Shown: positions 1-11,600 of the stretch, piece by piece
How positions within the stretch are numbered: the first letter of the stretch is position 1
Layout: each line of letters starts with the position of its first letter
Made by a program: the position numbers and the translations under genes
The notes under the pieces: generated by a model
The model's input: the letters and a program-made list of their open reading frames with translations, nothing else
Told to the model about the DNA's origin: nothing
Database searches by the model: none
DNA from: Aphelocoma coerulescens
Taxonomy: Eukaryota; Chordata; Aves; Passeriformes; Corvidae
Direction: 5' to 3'
NCBI RefSeq assembly: GCF_041296385.1
Contig: NC_091017.1
Span: 52,016,214 to 52,080,213, forward strand
Length of the DNA: 64,000 nucleotides

Positions 1-65
1 GGATTGTCAAAATGAAGCCAGATGGCAGTGGATTAAGTGTAATGCTGTTTTGTTGTTCTTGGGTT

Positions 66-130
66 CGCGACTGCGCTTCCCCTTGAGCGAGGGAGCCCTC
101 CCCGCGCAGCAGCCCCAGCCCTGTGTGCCC
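66..130. other. CpG-richer patch at the window edge
   Basis: About six CpG dinucleotides fall within roughly 65 bases, in a GC-rich setting. This is far denser than the CpG-depleted sequence around it. Such patches often mark promoters or first exons in bird genomes, but it is short and I see no TATA box, coding frame or other anchor. It may be the edge of a CpG island or simply a GC-rich patch. Confidence 0.3.
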
Positions 131-2780
131 CCAGCCATTGAGGGCCCCTTCCCATGGGCTCCCAAAAATGCTGCCCTGGAGGGGGGTAGAGTGGAAGCTT
201 TCTTTTGGTGACGACTGCTAATTGGAAACTGTTTCCTTGACCTTTTTCATGCCTAGATTATTCACCAAGAGCCTGTTTGCTGCGCTTTCCAGACGACGAA
301 ATACAGGTATTTTCCAATTGTAGTAATGGGTTTGCTTGTTGAAGTGAAGTTGCTGGGTGAGCACCTGAGCCAGCGAAGCCTAGTTTCTTATAGTTTTGTG
401 TTTGGTAGCTGTATTTCCTAGTGTTTAGAAAGGTATGAGTTTAATTGAAGTGTTTCCCATGAGGCGTTCAGGAATTTCAAGCCTTTTGCTGATTCCTCAT
501 TGTATTTATGGCTCAGTCTTTCTCTCCATATGAATGCTTAGTGGGATCTCTGTCCTCTGTTACTCTACCTTATTTTCTTTACATGTATGGACACATAATA
601 TCTTTGAAATCACTATCCTTTGTCAAAGTTAAGGGCAGTGGAAAAGGCCACTGGACTCTGAAGATATAGAGGGAAGACACGTAGACAGACATAGACAGAT
701 AAAGGTGTGATTGCCTCAACTTTGTTTCCCTAAGAAATTGGGTTAAGGAAAAGTTATTAATTAGGGAGAAGATGAATTTAAATCTGTGATTCTGAGCATT
801 TTCTAGTTTCTTAATTAAAGGTAGACAGGCAGAAAATTTCCTCTTGTTAGAATTGTTCTTCTCTATACCCTTTCCCCTCGTCATGACACCTTTTTCTTTC
901 CAAGATACCGTTTGACTGACTGGGTCACAGACCACAGTCCTGTCACTCATTCAGAGCCGTGTGAGGGCCACTCAAGCTCTGGTCCCTGTGCTCAGCACCT
1001 ACAGACCACTGCAATTCCCCCTAGCTTATGAAGACACCAGCAAAGGATGCTCTACGTTTTTCCTTTCAGACTGCAGCATCACTTCAGCCATAAGTTTCAT
1101 ACTTTTCCTTTAATTTACTCCTTCATGATCATTCACTGCAATTTCAGTTCAAACCAGCAAATTTTATTTTTTAATGAAACTGCATGTTCTCATGTAGACC
1201 AGTAAGAGTCTGTTCAGGCTTTTTCATAAAGTCCTAAGGCCTGAAAAGCATTCTGACAAAAACCTGCTGCTTAATAACACAGGAGAAACCACAGACAAAG
1301 TCAGTGTTGCTTCTTTGTTGTGCTCTGTCCTGTTCTTTCCTATGACAGCTTCTCAGCGGCTCAGGAATTTGTTTGAAAGTCAGCCGTGCTTCACAACTGT
1401 TCAAATATTTTTAGCTCTCTTCAGCAAGTCACCATCCCCTATCTTATTTGAAAGTCAGTATTTTCAGAATGTCTTTCATGTAATGCACAAAGTCCTGTAC
1501 AGATCCATGTAATGTTGAGTTGTTCTGGGATTTCTTTTGCAGATCCAGTCTCCTGATCTCAGCTGCTTAGCTTTCAAAGTCTTTGATGTGCAGACTGTCT
1601 GTGTGGCTTGCACAGCAGAGTCTACTCTAACAGTTTTTAGTCGGAGAAACTGGCAGAGGAGAAAGGCTGCAATTAGGGTAATGTTTGCTACTATACTGCA
1701 TGTTGTTGTAGTGTAGAGTATAGATAGCCTTAATCTAGTCCCCAAAGCATAAGTAATGGCAATTTTATAGTGGCCATCTATTACCAAGATGCTCAGAAAG
1801 ACTGGGGTTTCCTAATCTTCAGTTCAGTGACTTTAGAGATAATTTTTTCCTGATTCTTGAGGAGATACCCTGGTGCTGTAAAAGAAATTTTTCAGAGAAT
1901 TTGCATCCTAGTACTCAGCTTGTAACCTCTGGATTTCACCTTCTGCCTTGGTGGTCCAGCGGGGGCAGCCCCAACATCAATTCTGAGTGTACTTTCATCT
2001 TCCTTGTACTACACTGCACAGTCTGGAAGGTATAAATTAGACATATTCAAGTATTTCACTAATGTACTGAGTCTATTTTAAGCAGAAAAATCAGTAATTT
2101 TCTGTTAAGCAGAGGTAAGTTTGGATGTGCTTTTGTTTGTGTTTATTCTCAGAAGTATTTTTCATTTATAATGTGAGCGTCTCCCCCTCGAATTCTTCTC
2201 CTGTTTTTCTTTACTGTATCCTGTTGTTATATTCCCTTTGGAAGGTCTTTTAGAGAGTATTTTTTTACAGATTCTAAAAACTTCCTTCCTGGCATTTGCA
2301 TTCTCTCTTCAGATGTCAAAATCAAAGATAATGGTCCATTGCTGGTGTTTTGGGAAGGGAGGGGTAGGCAAGGGAGTTTTCAGTCTCTACACACTCGTCA
2401 AGTCAACTTACTTTACGTGCAGCGTGAGGGACTTAGTGTGTACCAACAGTAGCTCACTGTTAGCCAGTACAAGAAGGAGACATTGAAATTCAAAGCAAGC
2501 ATTTTGAAAATTGTCAGTATTTTCTGATCCATTTCCCCACATACAAAGCAAACAGATCTTCCAAGGAACTTTGTGAACGTGATGCAAATCTAAATACGAA
2601 TGGCAATTTTGTCCACAGGGCATGAATATAGACTTGTTCTGTCAGCACCAGGGATGCTCTGAACAACAGCCTCAGACTGGAGCCTTTGACAGATAATAGT
2701 AATGCCATTCATTTACCCTTAGCAAGTATCTCATACAATGTAAAGTGTCAGCACCAGTTCCCTGGCAAAGCAGCAAGAGA

Positions 2781-2850
2781 GGTCAGTAGCATGAAGCACA
2801 GGTATGTCATCATTGTACCTGTGGAGATTTGGGTTCAACTCCTGCCATCA
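2781..2850 (+). repeat. Possible ancient tRNA-derived SINE (MIR-like head)
   Basis: The segment reads like a decayed tRNA promoter head. An A-box-like stretch around AGCATGAAGCACAGG is followed about 35 bases later by a B-box-like TGGGTTCAACTCC. That spacing matches the head of old amniote tRNA-derived SINEs such as MIR or AmnSINE. The rest of such an element is not clear, so this is a weak call. Confidence 0.3.
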
Positions 2851-3288
2851 TATCATACATAGAAATAGTTTGATGCCTTTGCTGTCCCACATCTGGAATA
2901 TTTCAGCATATGTGCTCTTTAGAGGCCTAAAACTACAACGGCAAATATGTCAACATTATCAACAGAGATTCAAATAGATGAGCTGTGGTACAAGTGCTTG
3001 TTCAAAAATTTCTGCTTTGTATGCCTGGGTTAGACCTTAATTTTCACGCTTTCAGAAGTTAACACATTCAATAGAGATTCTTCCGAAATAATTATGCTAG
3101 AAAAAACCACACAAAATATTCAAAACATCACCAGACACTGAAAGCTGAGTTTATAGTTTCATAATGGGTTAGAAAAGAAGTTTTATTTTCTCTATTTTGC
3201 TGAAGAGCTTTCTGCGGTCTTGCTGCAGCCCAGAACGCACTGAAAGGGGAACTACACTATGACAGTGACCCAATAATAGGAGATTTCT

Positions 3289-3421
3289 AGAATCACAGAA
3301 TTTTCTGAGTTGGAAGGGACCCACAAGGATTATCAAATCCAACCCTTGAGTGAATGGCCCATGCAGGTATCAAACCCACAACCTTGGTGTTATTAGCACC
3401 ATGCTCTGACCTGAGCTAATA
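3289..3421 (-). mobile_element. tRNA-Ile-derived SINE with CR1 tail (TguSINE1-like)
   Basis: Read on the minus strand, this 133-base element starts with a recognisable isoleucine tRNA body. It has TTAGCTCAG, then AGAGCATGGTGCTAATAAC spanning the AAT anticodon, then CCAAGGTTGTGGGTTTGAT over the B box, ending in GGGCCA. A CR1-type 3' end follows: GGGTCCCTTCCAACTC and then ATTCTGTGATTCT. A tRNA-Ile head joined to a CR1 tail is, as I recall, the structure of TguSINE1 of songbirds, mobilised by CR1 reverse transcriptase. The A box has a deletion of about three bases and the B box has a C-to-T change typical of CpG decay, so this copy is probably inactive. No clear target-site duplication was found. 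Confidence 0.85.
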
Positions 3422-3579
3422 AGTAAGTCAGCTAAATGGACTTTCTGAATTTCTTTTAAACAGTTCTATTGCCACTTCTAAGGTATTTCATGCTACAATG
3501 TATAAAAACAAATGTTTTCTCAAGGAGATCTCATTTGAAATGATATTTAAGCATTCACATTACAGACCCCAGACAAATT

Positions 3580-3580
<1 letters not shown>

Positions 3581-3646
<66 letters not shown>
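3581..3646. repeat. (ACT)22 trinucleotide microsatellite
   Basis: Twenty-two uninterrupted ACT units can be counted directly. A pure run of this length is usually length-polymorphic in vertebrates. It lies about 160 bases beyond the SINE and in no recognisable exon. Confidence 0.97.
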
Positions 3647-3647
<1 letters not shown>

Positions 3648-3780
3648 TTTAGTTTGTGAACTGCTGAAATGCTGTTCAATCTTCCATTGAATTTTATATA
3701 TGTATGCATTATATATAATGTATTACACAGTTACATATTCATTTGATATGGTTTTTGAAAATACGCAACATCTGAATATA

Positions 3781-3868
3781 CAGTGTAGAAAACAACTATA
3801 GTTAAAAAACCAGGTCCACGACCACAGTGTAGAAAACAATTATAGTTAAACAAACAGATCCCTGACCA
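3781..3868. repeat. 44-base tandem duplication, diverged
   Basis: Two head-to-tail copies of a 44-base unit starting CAGTGTAGAAAACAA begin at 3781 and 3825. They differ at several positions, so the duplication is not very recent. No function is apparent. Confidence 0.85.
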
Positions 3869-4810
3869 CCAAAGTCAAGGAATCCTGCTCTAGATTCACG
3901 GCTCCTGTGAGCTTCAGGAGAAGATTTTCCTGCTGTTTGGATATTTAAGACCACTTTACCACAATAGGAACAGGAGCTCTGCATTCTAGTAAGACATTCT
4001 CAGAGAGAGTTTTCTCCCAGTGTAATGCTACCAGTTTTTCATCTCCATGTGAAAGCCTACCTGCTTTCACCAAACTTGTTTAATTGCTGTTGAAAGCCCC
4101 TGTCATCTCTAAGAAGAAGTTGAAATTGTTCCTGGAGACTGACAGGTACACAAGCACAGTCACATGAGCTGCTTAAAATGCATTTTCTGTGTCGTGGGAG
4201 GGCAGAAGCCCATGAAAGGAGGCAGGGCTTGCTCTACACAGGAAAGGTCAGCATCCCAGCTGCTCTTCTATCCACTGTTTTCAGACCTTTTGGTTTGTAA
4301 GTAGAGCAGTTTAGGACAGAGTAGCACTTGCTCATTTGAGCTTTAGGTTACATCTCTGAGCTAAATACCTTCAATTATCACCATCTCAGTTTGCAACAGG
4401 CATTGCTAAGGAAGTTCTCTGTATAACATGTTATGCTCTTCATTGGCCTGTGCGTAATTACATTTTTGTGTCCTTACAACTTTTGTTTCTGGTGTAATCT
4501 ATACTGTATGCATTGCACTCTCCCTTCAGTAAATAAATTAGCAATTTAGCAGTTGGCACGTAAAAGGGATGTGCTTAGACTGATGCTTAACTCAGTTAGT
4601 AAAAGAGAGGTTATCTGCAAGATGTGCACTATTGTCTGTTTGCTGAGCTTGCTGGATCAGCACACAGTGCCTCAATCTCCAGGCAACAATGTGTTCAGAC
4701 TGAACGTGCTGGTCTGCTCAGGAACCAGTGGGTTGAAAAATTCTTACTGCCTTCAAGGTGGCCCCTTTCTGTGTGCTCTTTCCCAGCAGCTATCTTTCAT
4801 GGTTTGCTTT

Positions 4811-4868
4811 GTGGATGTACTAGAACTTGCAGTGCCTGTGTGGATGTACTAGAACTTGCACTGTGTGT
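4811..4868. repeat. 29-base tandem duplication
   Basis: The unit GTGGATGTACTAGAACTTGC plus nine further bases occurs at 4811-4839 and again at 4840-4868. The first 21 bases are identical and the tail differs slightly. It lies in non-coding sequence. Confidence 0.85.
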
Positions 4869-7800
4869 GACCAAAGGAACATTTGCATTCCTAAAGGCAC
4901 ACTATTCCTCCCGTTGTACAAATTAATCCAGTAAAAGATTCAACTTTTCCACATATGGAGAAGATCTCTTACTTCTTTTTAAGAGCAGAGTGCCCATGGT
5001 GCCCATAGCATCCTGACTCAAATTTATGTCTTTGCAAGATCATATCATGTCTATGGAAGTGACACACTTCATAAAACATGCTCTCTTTTTCTTAGCTAGA
5101 TTGCACAGGCTTTAAACACTTCAAGGGACAATCCAGGGTTCAGTGCTGAGTTTTGTCCTCTTATGAGAAGGAAGGTACCAGCGCAGTAACCAGGCAGATC
5201 TGAGATGTCCATGGACCCCTGCCTGTTCCCAAAAAATTTCTGCAGAACTTCCCAGTTTGTGCTGTGTGAAAAAAAAGGACAGTTATAAGTGGGTAGCCAT
5301 GAGACACGCACAGCTATTAATGCATTTTTTTCTCCTATGTGGAACACATCAGGGTCTCTTCAGAGAGTTTCCATGACTGGCTCAGGCCGGCACTGAGCCT
5401 TTTGGCTGCAAGGTGTTGCAAGTATTGCAGAAGACTACAGTTCCTTGATAAGTTGTGCCTATGTGGCCTATGTGGAGGGCTTACACTGATACCAAAAATT
5501 TTATTTGCTGAGTTATTTTGCAAAACCACCTGGAAAACATGACACTTTGATGCAGAAAGAATGATGCTGAATGCCATTTTTTAAACAGTGCTGCAGAGAT
5601 TGTATTCCAGCCAGCCTGTGTCAGCATTCCACAGGTCAGCACAAAATATCCATGTTGGTTTTGGACTGACTGCACACTATGGAGCTAAACCCTGCACTGG
5701 CTTGTAATATATACAGTACTAAAAGATGGAGAGATTGAATAGGTGGCTGGGACAAAATATCTTGGCTCTTGGGAACTGCCGCAACTGTATTTAAAGTAAC
5801 TGCATGAAGAAGAGGGTTAAGAAAGTAAATGTGGTTCAAATTCTCCTTGTCAGGAACAAATTAAATCAGCATGGTAGACGATCCAAAGAGAAATACATTT
5901 GGAAATGTTTATATGCTGAAGCTGGGAATCTGGGTAATAAGTAAGAGGAACTAGAATATGTCAATAATCAAGATAAATTCATAATTGTCTCATCAGGTTG
6001 CAGTGCTAGAGGGATGAATATGCTAGAATATTGTATAAGTTGTTTAAGCAGACCAAGGGCGATAAAAGAAATTGTGTGAGAGGAAGGACTTTGTCTATAA
6101 CCTGGTGACATATATCTGCCTAGCTTAGAACTGGGAAGTGCAGGATCTTAGGAAATGCAGCACAAAAAATATGCTGATTATCAAGGCTCAGCCATGAGCA
6201 GGGGTAGGCAGAGGTGACATTATAAGTCACTGAAATGAATCTGAAGACAGTATGAGCTGGTATTGCATGGGAGGAGGCAACAGTGTAATTACAGGGAACT
6301 TTATTTTGCATGTTTGCTGAAGATTTCATTTAGCTGCTGGTGAAACATCCATAGAGTAGCTTTAAATCCTGGATGATAGTTCTGAAAAAAAAAAAAAAAG
6401 TTGTTAGACCTAGAGTGGAAGAATTCTGCTTTTAGATAGCCTGATAGACAGAAGTGAATTTATCCACTAGACTGTAAATCAGGTGCTGTCTCACGAAGAA
6501 CTGATCATGACCTGTTTACATTTAATACACTTGAAGAGAATACAGTCCCAAATCCTAATATTCACACCTGCTAGTTTGAAAAGGCCAATTTCCCAAAACG
6601 GACAGCCCTTAATAAAACTGAATAAGGAGAGGCATGGAGGCATGAACAAAACAGAAAGTTTTTCAAGAGCTTACTAAATGGGCAAAACATTGTTAAGACA
6701 ACACGTATGGCAAAAGAAGACAGAAAGTAGAAATGGGCTTAGGCATCTGTATACATGTGTTTAAACAGGTATGAATTTGTCCACACGTATCTATATATGG
6801 GACTGCATAGGCATACATATCTATAGACACCTGTGTGGGCATGCAAACAGACAGTACTTACATATTTAAATAAACTGTGTGGCTGTATATTGGAAAAATA
6901 GGCTATAAAAGGGAGATAAATATCCATTGCTACTTATATGTTAAGTATGGAAACTACTAGTAACACCTATGTTCTGAAAGAGTTTTAAATTTACATAAGG
7001 AAAAAAAATGTAGCAATGATGTGATCCAAGCAAGGATTGTTGGTACTGAAACTGCTAATAAGAAATGCATATATGCCTGAAATGTTCAGCAAATATTTCT
7101 GGTTTATGTTTGGAACGAAAGAAGATGGTGTATATATATCACTTGAGGAGGATGAATTCTTTTCCAGCCCATCTGCAACTAAAAGAATGTTAGACAGCTC
7201 CTACTTTGAGGAATCAGCTTTAAAGCAGTAGCCCCTGTATTTCCAGCAGCTATGCATCTTAATTTTTTTTTAATTGGCTGAGAAATTTTCTGGCCCACTG
7301 ATAAGAACTTTTGATAAATTTGGGAACATTGGAGAAATGTGCCAAGACTGAAAGCACGCTCTTTTTTTGCCAATGCCCTAACTGCACAAACAGAGTAATT
7401 CTGATAACAGCATGGCAGACAGCCTGACCTCACTTCCAGTAAAATAATAGAGAAGCTGATATGGGAATTCAAGTATAAAGAACAGGAATATTATTAATGG
7501 AAGCCAATGATGTTTTCATTTAATTCAGGCCTTGTCAGGTAAGCTTGGCTTGCTTTTTTAATGTAAGATTACCTACTTGGTTAAAAACGTTACTATAGGC
7601 CTAATAGAAACTGAAAGTCTTCCATTTGATATCCCACCATAATTTGATCCAAAATGTAGCATTTTGCATTCTTGTTTAAGAATATGCCAAGTGGCTAAGA
7701 GCTGGTGGATCAAAGGAGTTGTTGCAAAATCACACTAAAAAGAATTTTTTTAGTGAGATTCCAGAGCCAGATCAGGACTCAGCCCTCTTTCAGCACTGTT

Positions 7801-8000
7801 CACTACTTAGTCTTGCAGGAAAAATACTGAACTACTCACTGATTATGCATGGCACTAGAGAAAAGGGCATCTGAATTGCCTAAAAAGTGGACTTCAGACT
7901 GAAAAAAAGTGTGCTTTAACATGATCAAGGGTAAAATGATAAACCTGGAAACTGGGAACATATACCATATGGGGGAGACAGCTTCAGAAAAAAAATAAAG

Positions 8001-8031
8001 ACTTTGGAAAGACTTTGGAAAGACTTTGGAG
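8001..8031. repeat. Three-copy 11-base tandem repeat
   Basis: ACTTTGGAAAG is repeated from 8001, 8012 and 8023, with the third copy ending in a variant. It is a short local slippage product. Confidence 0.8.
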
Positions 8032-8589
8032 ACCTTAATGGGCAACCTTACAATGCAGTCATAGCTCAGTGGCAGGGCAAAATATCTGGTGTGATCCTTG
8101 ATTACATGCGCAGAAGTCAAGTCAGGGCAAAGGTCTGATTTTGTCCGTGTTTATAGTATGTATGCATATGGAGAGGCTCATGAAGTAACATCAATCACAT
8201 GACAGCCAGCTTTTTAAAAGAGGATTTAAAAATTGGATGAGAATGCAGGGAATAACAAAAATCTTACATAAAGGCAGGTCTTTTTGTTCCACATGAAAAA
8301 TAGATGAGCATGTTAGTACAAATAACACATGTAGAGGTAGAAAATACAGCTACCGGTTCCAATTTGCCCGGAAATGCATAACATGAATTGACGACAATAA
8401 CCTCAGGTGGTGTCATCAAATTAGCAATAAATAATCCATGTATTTTTACATTTATGCACAATTAATTCCCAGAATGAAATACCAAAGAGACCAGTGGACT
8501 CCCCACCTTTTGGTTCTTCACACCAAAGTGGAATGCTTTTCTAGAAAGATTCCTGATAGGGTTAAACCCAGGCAATGGGTTCCATAAAG

Positions 8590-8695
8590 GGACAAAGCAG
8601 GGATGTGCAGCTTGTGACATGCAAGGAGTCAGACAAGATGACCTCCCTCTCTCAACAAATCTTGAACTCTATGAATCATTTCCAGGTATAAACCT
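8590..8695 (+). mobile_element. Probable old CR1/L2-type LINE 3' end, degraded
   Basis: The order GTGACATGCAAGGAGTCAGA, CAAGATGACCTCCCTCT, then AACTCTATGAATCATTT follows the layout of CR1/L2 3' ends: a GGACTAGATGACCTC block, a CCAACCT-like block, then ATTCTATGATTC. It is heavily mutated, so the family cannot be fixed by eye. Confidence 0.4.
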
Positions 8696-11600
8696 GGATG
8701 TAAAAGTTAATTCAAGAGTGGACTGAGCCTACTATGTATTTGTACATGCTTTAAGTACAGAAATTTCATTCCGCTTTAAAACAGTTCCTTTACCATGTCT
8801 AACAAAGTGTGGGAAAATTAGTGAGATGCTCTTTATGCCAAAGACTTCTTTGGTAATTAGGAGCAAATCACTTAATTTCTGTCTTGATTTGCCCATTTCT
8901 AGGGAATGAATCCCAGCTTTCCTGAGTTCTTCTCTTCTTGCTGGAGAGATCTTTTGGGAGGAACTGCACAAACTTATTCTTCCAAAAAGGCACAAATAAT
9001 CTGAAAACTCACAGGGCACAAGGAAGGGCACAAGACTGATGTTTCAAATAGATCAGAGAGCTTTCACCCTGCAGAAGGTGCTCATGTTACCTTGGTCAGC
9101 AATCCATCTGTACTGTGAACCTTGATGAGATAACTATAATTGTCCTAGGATTGGTTATGTAACGAGCTTGCTTTGCAATTTAACTAATGAATGTGTTGAG
9201 AGACCAGATTAATCTTTTAACTTCAAGAATTTCTCCCAATGGAAAACATGTAGTGTCTGCCTATGTGTAATATTATCCTCTCCCTACAGTCAGAGTGATT
9301 TGGCCACTTGAATGTTTGTTTGCTTATGTATGTAAAGTTCATGTGTTCACAGATTTTTCTGGAGGAGGTGGAAGGACCCCAGGCTTCACTTGAGATTTTA
9401 CAGCTGGGTCTGTGGGCTTTCCAAGTCAGGACCATTCCTGAGGGATGCCATATGGGCTCTTTGATGGATGGGATGATTTTAGTTCCTGGTATGGCACAAG
9501 TTGCTGGTTTGGGATTTTTTCTAGTAGGGCCATATTTAATCCTGTGCTCTGCTAGTCCATGAAAGCTGTCCATTTCAGAAAAATAGTAGTCTGGTACTGT
9601 TGTTGGTTCATTAACTGAGGACAAGAGATTATTTCAATTTTAGGATTTTAATTTCTTCATTATGCTCCTGTTCTCAGGAGTCATCTAAAAAATATAAAGA
9701 TATTGGGTACAGAAGATGCAGTAAATGCTTATGACAAATGAAATATGACTTCCCAGAGTAACATACACTTTTTAAGAGCTTTGCCAACTGTAAATTACAC
9801 CAAGTAGGTCATTTTTGGAAGTCAACATCTTATTTAAACTGTCACACTGTACAGAATTGCTATTTAATATTGGTGATTAATGACTGCAGAGTCCAGTCTA
9901 ATTTCCAAGCAGACTGTCAGTAGCACTCAGTAGTCAGCAGAGAGTCCATAATACAAGTGCTTGGCAACCCTTTTGTGTTTTGTGATCCAATTCAGATTGC
10001 TCATTTTCCACAAAGAGGAAACAAGAGAAGGAATTGATATGAAAATGCTGGCCTACAAGCTGGAGTTGGTTTTACACCTGATTATTCCCGCCCTAGAGTT
10101 TGTTCCTATTCTTCAGTATGCCTCTAGAAGCTGAGGTGCAATCCCATGGGAGAACACTGAATGTTCATGCCAGATGTGCATGTGGCCTGCCATTGTGGAG
10201 GTCAGGAGAGGGAGTTTCACCTGGGGGACTCCAAACTCCTGCTGTCTGGTCTGTCCCCACCACTCTGACCCACAGCCCTTGATTATCCTTTCCTGGCCTC
10301 ATTCCTTGCTGCTCCTCCACTGAGTCAGAGGGTGAGCCAGGTCTACCTGTCCCCTTCCTCCTGGTCCTCATCCTACTGTCCATCCATGGGGGTCAGGGAC
10401 AAGGGTGTAGTTTACCATTGTGGGTACATCACAAATCCACAAGGAATCTCCAGTGCTGTCGAGTACTTGAAAGAGACAGCATGGCTCTGTTCCCTGCCAG
10501 AGCTGTGTGGACAGGAATGTAACATGCACTGGAGAAAGCTCTTTTATTTCCTTTTTATAAGCAGTCTGCTGCCTGGCCTGGACCAGGGACTGGGAGAGAG
10601 TGGTCAGCAGCAAGCAAAGAGCTGACCTGACCCCTACCTCTTCTGCTCTGGTTTAATGGGGCTTCAGAGGAGGATGCACAGACCTCTGTGTTTGTAGGAC
10701 ACAGTGATCTTTTCAACCCAACACAGATGGCATCCATTACAGTATTATCAACTAACATTTGATTATTACAATTTCCCCTAATATGACTTGACTAATCTTT
10801 TAACTTAGCTTGCACAGTGTGTACTGCTAATACTTTCAATGTATGCTGAAATAATTTAGTTGAAGTAAATAAATGAGTAAGTCTAATACAATAGAGTTTA
10901 CAGCATGTTGTCCTTCCGGAAATAATTTCAGCAGTAGTGAAGTATGGAATATCTGCAACTTGAAATGTCTGTCCTTATACCTGTAATTGCACAGCTTGAG
11001 ATCAATGTACAAATTTATTCTAAAATTAAACATCTAAATATGTAAATTTTTTGCCTCCAATGTATGAATCTATACCAGGAAATTAGAAGTTTATCAAACA
11101 GGTGTCAATGCACCAGTCAGATCTATGATACGCTGCTGTCATTTTGGTGCAAATTAATGAATTGTAGTGGGAAAATGCTCTCACTTTTTTGTGATGTTGG
11201 TGAAGAAAATCTGCCAGAGCCTTTAGCCAGCTGCAGGCAAAGGAAGGAACTGGTAAATAATACAGTTTACAGGCTGCAGTTCAAAGGTTCTTCTATGTTC
11301 CTTCCCAGCAGATGAAAGACATGTTCAGCTAGAATCTTCCATCAACAGGTACCAAAGAGATCACCAGTGATTTGGTTCAGAGCCAATAAATATCTCACCT
11401 TCTAGGAAAATAATGTGCCTGGTATGTATAAAGAAGTATAAATGCCATTCCAGAGCAAAGAATTTGGACAGGAATGAGTGCCCAAGAGGGCTGTATGAGT
11501 GAGGAGGAGAGCAGAGAGCCTTTTGTCTGAGCAGAGACTTACGGAATGTGAGGGGAAAGGAAAACAGGAAAGCGTATCATGAGATAGGAAAGGCTATTTA

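Noticed and set aside
9223..9624. 133-codon open frame on the minus strand
   Set aside because: No similarity to a protein I know and no exon signals; a shadow frame also exists on the plus strand.
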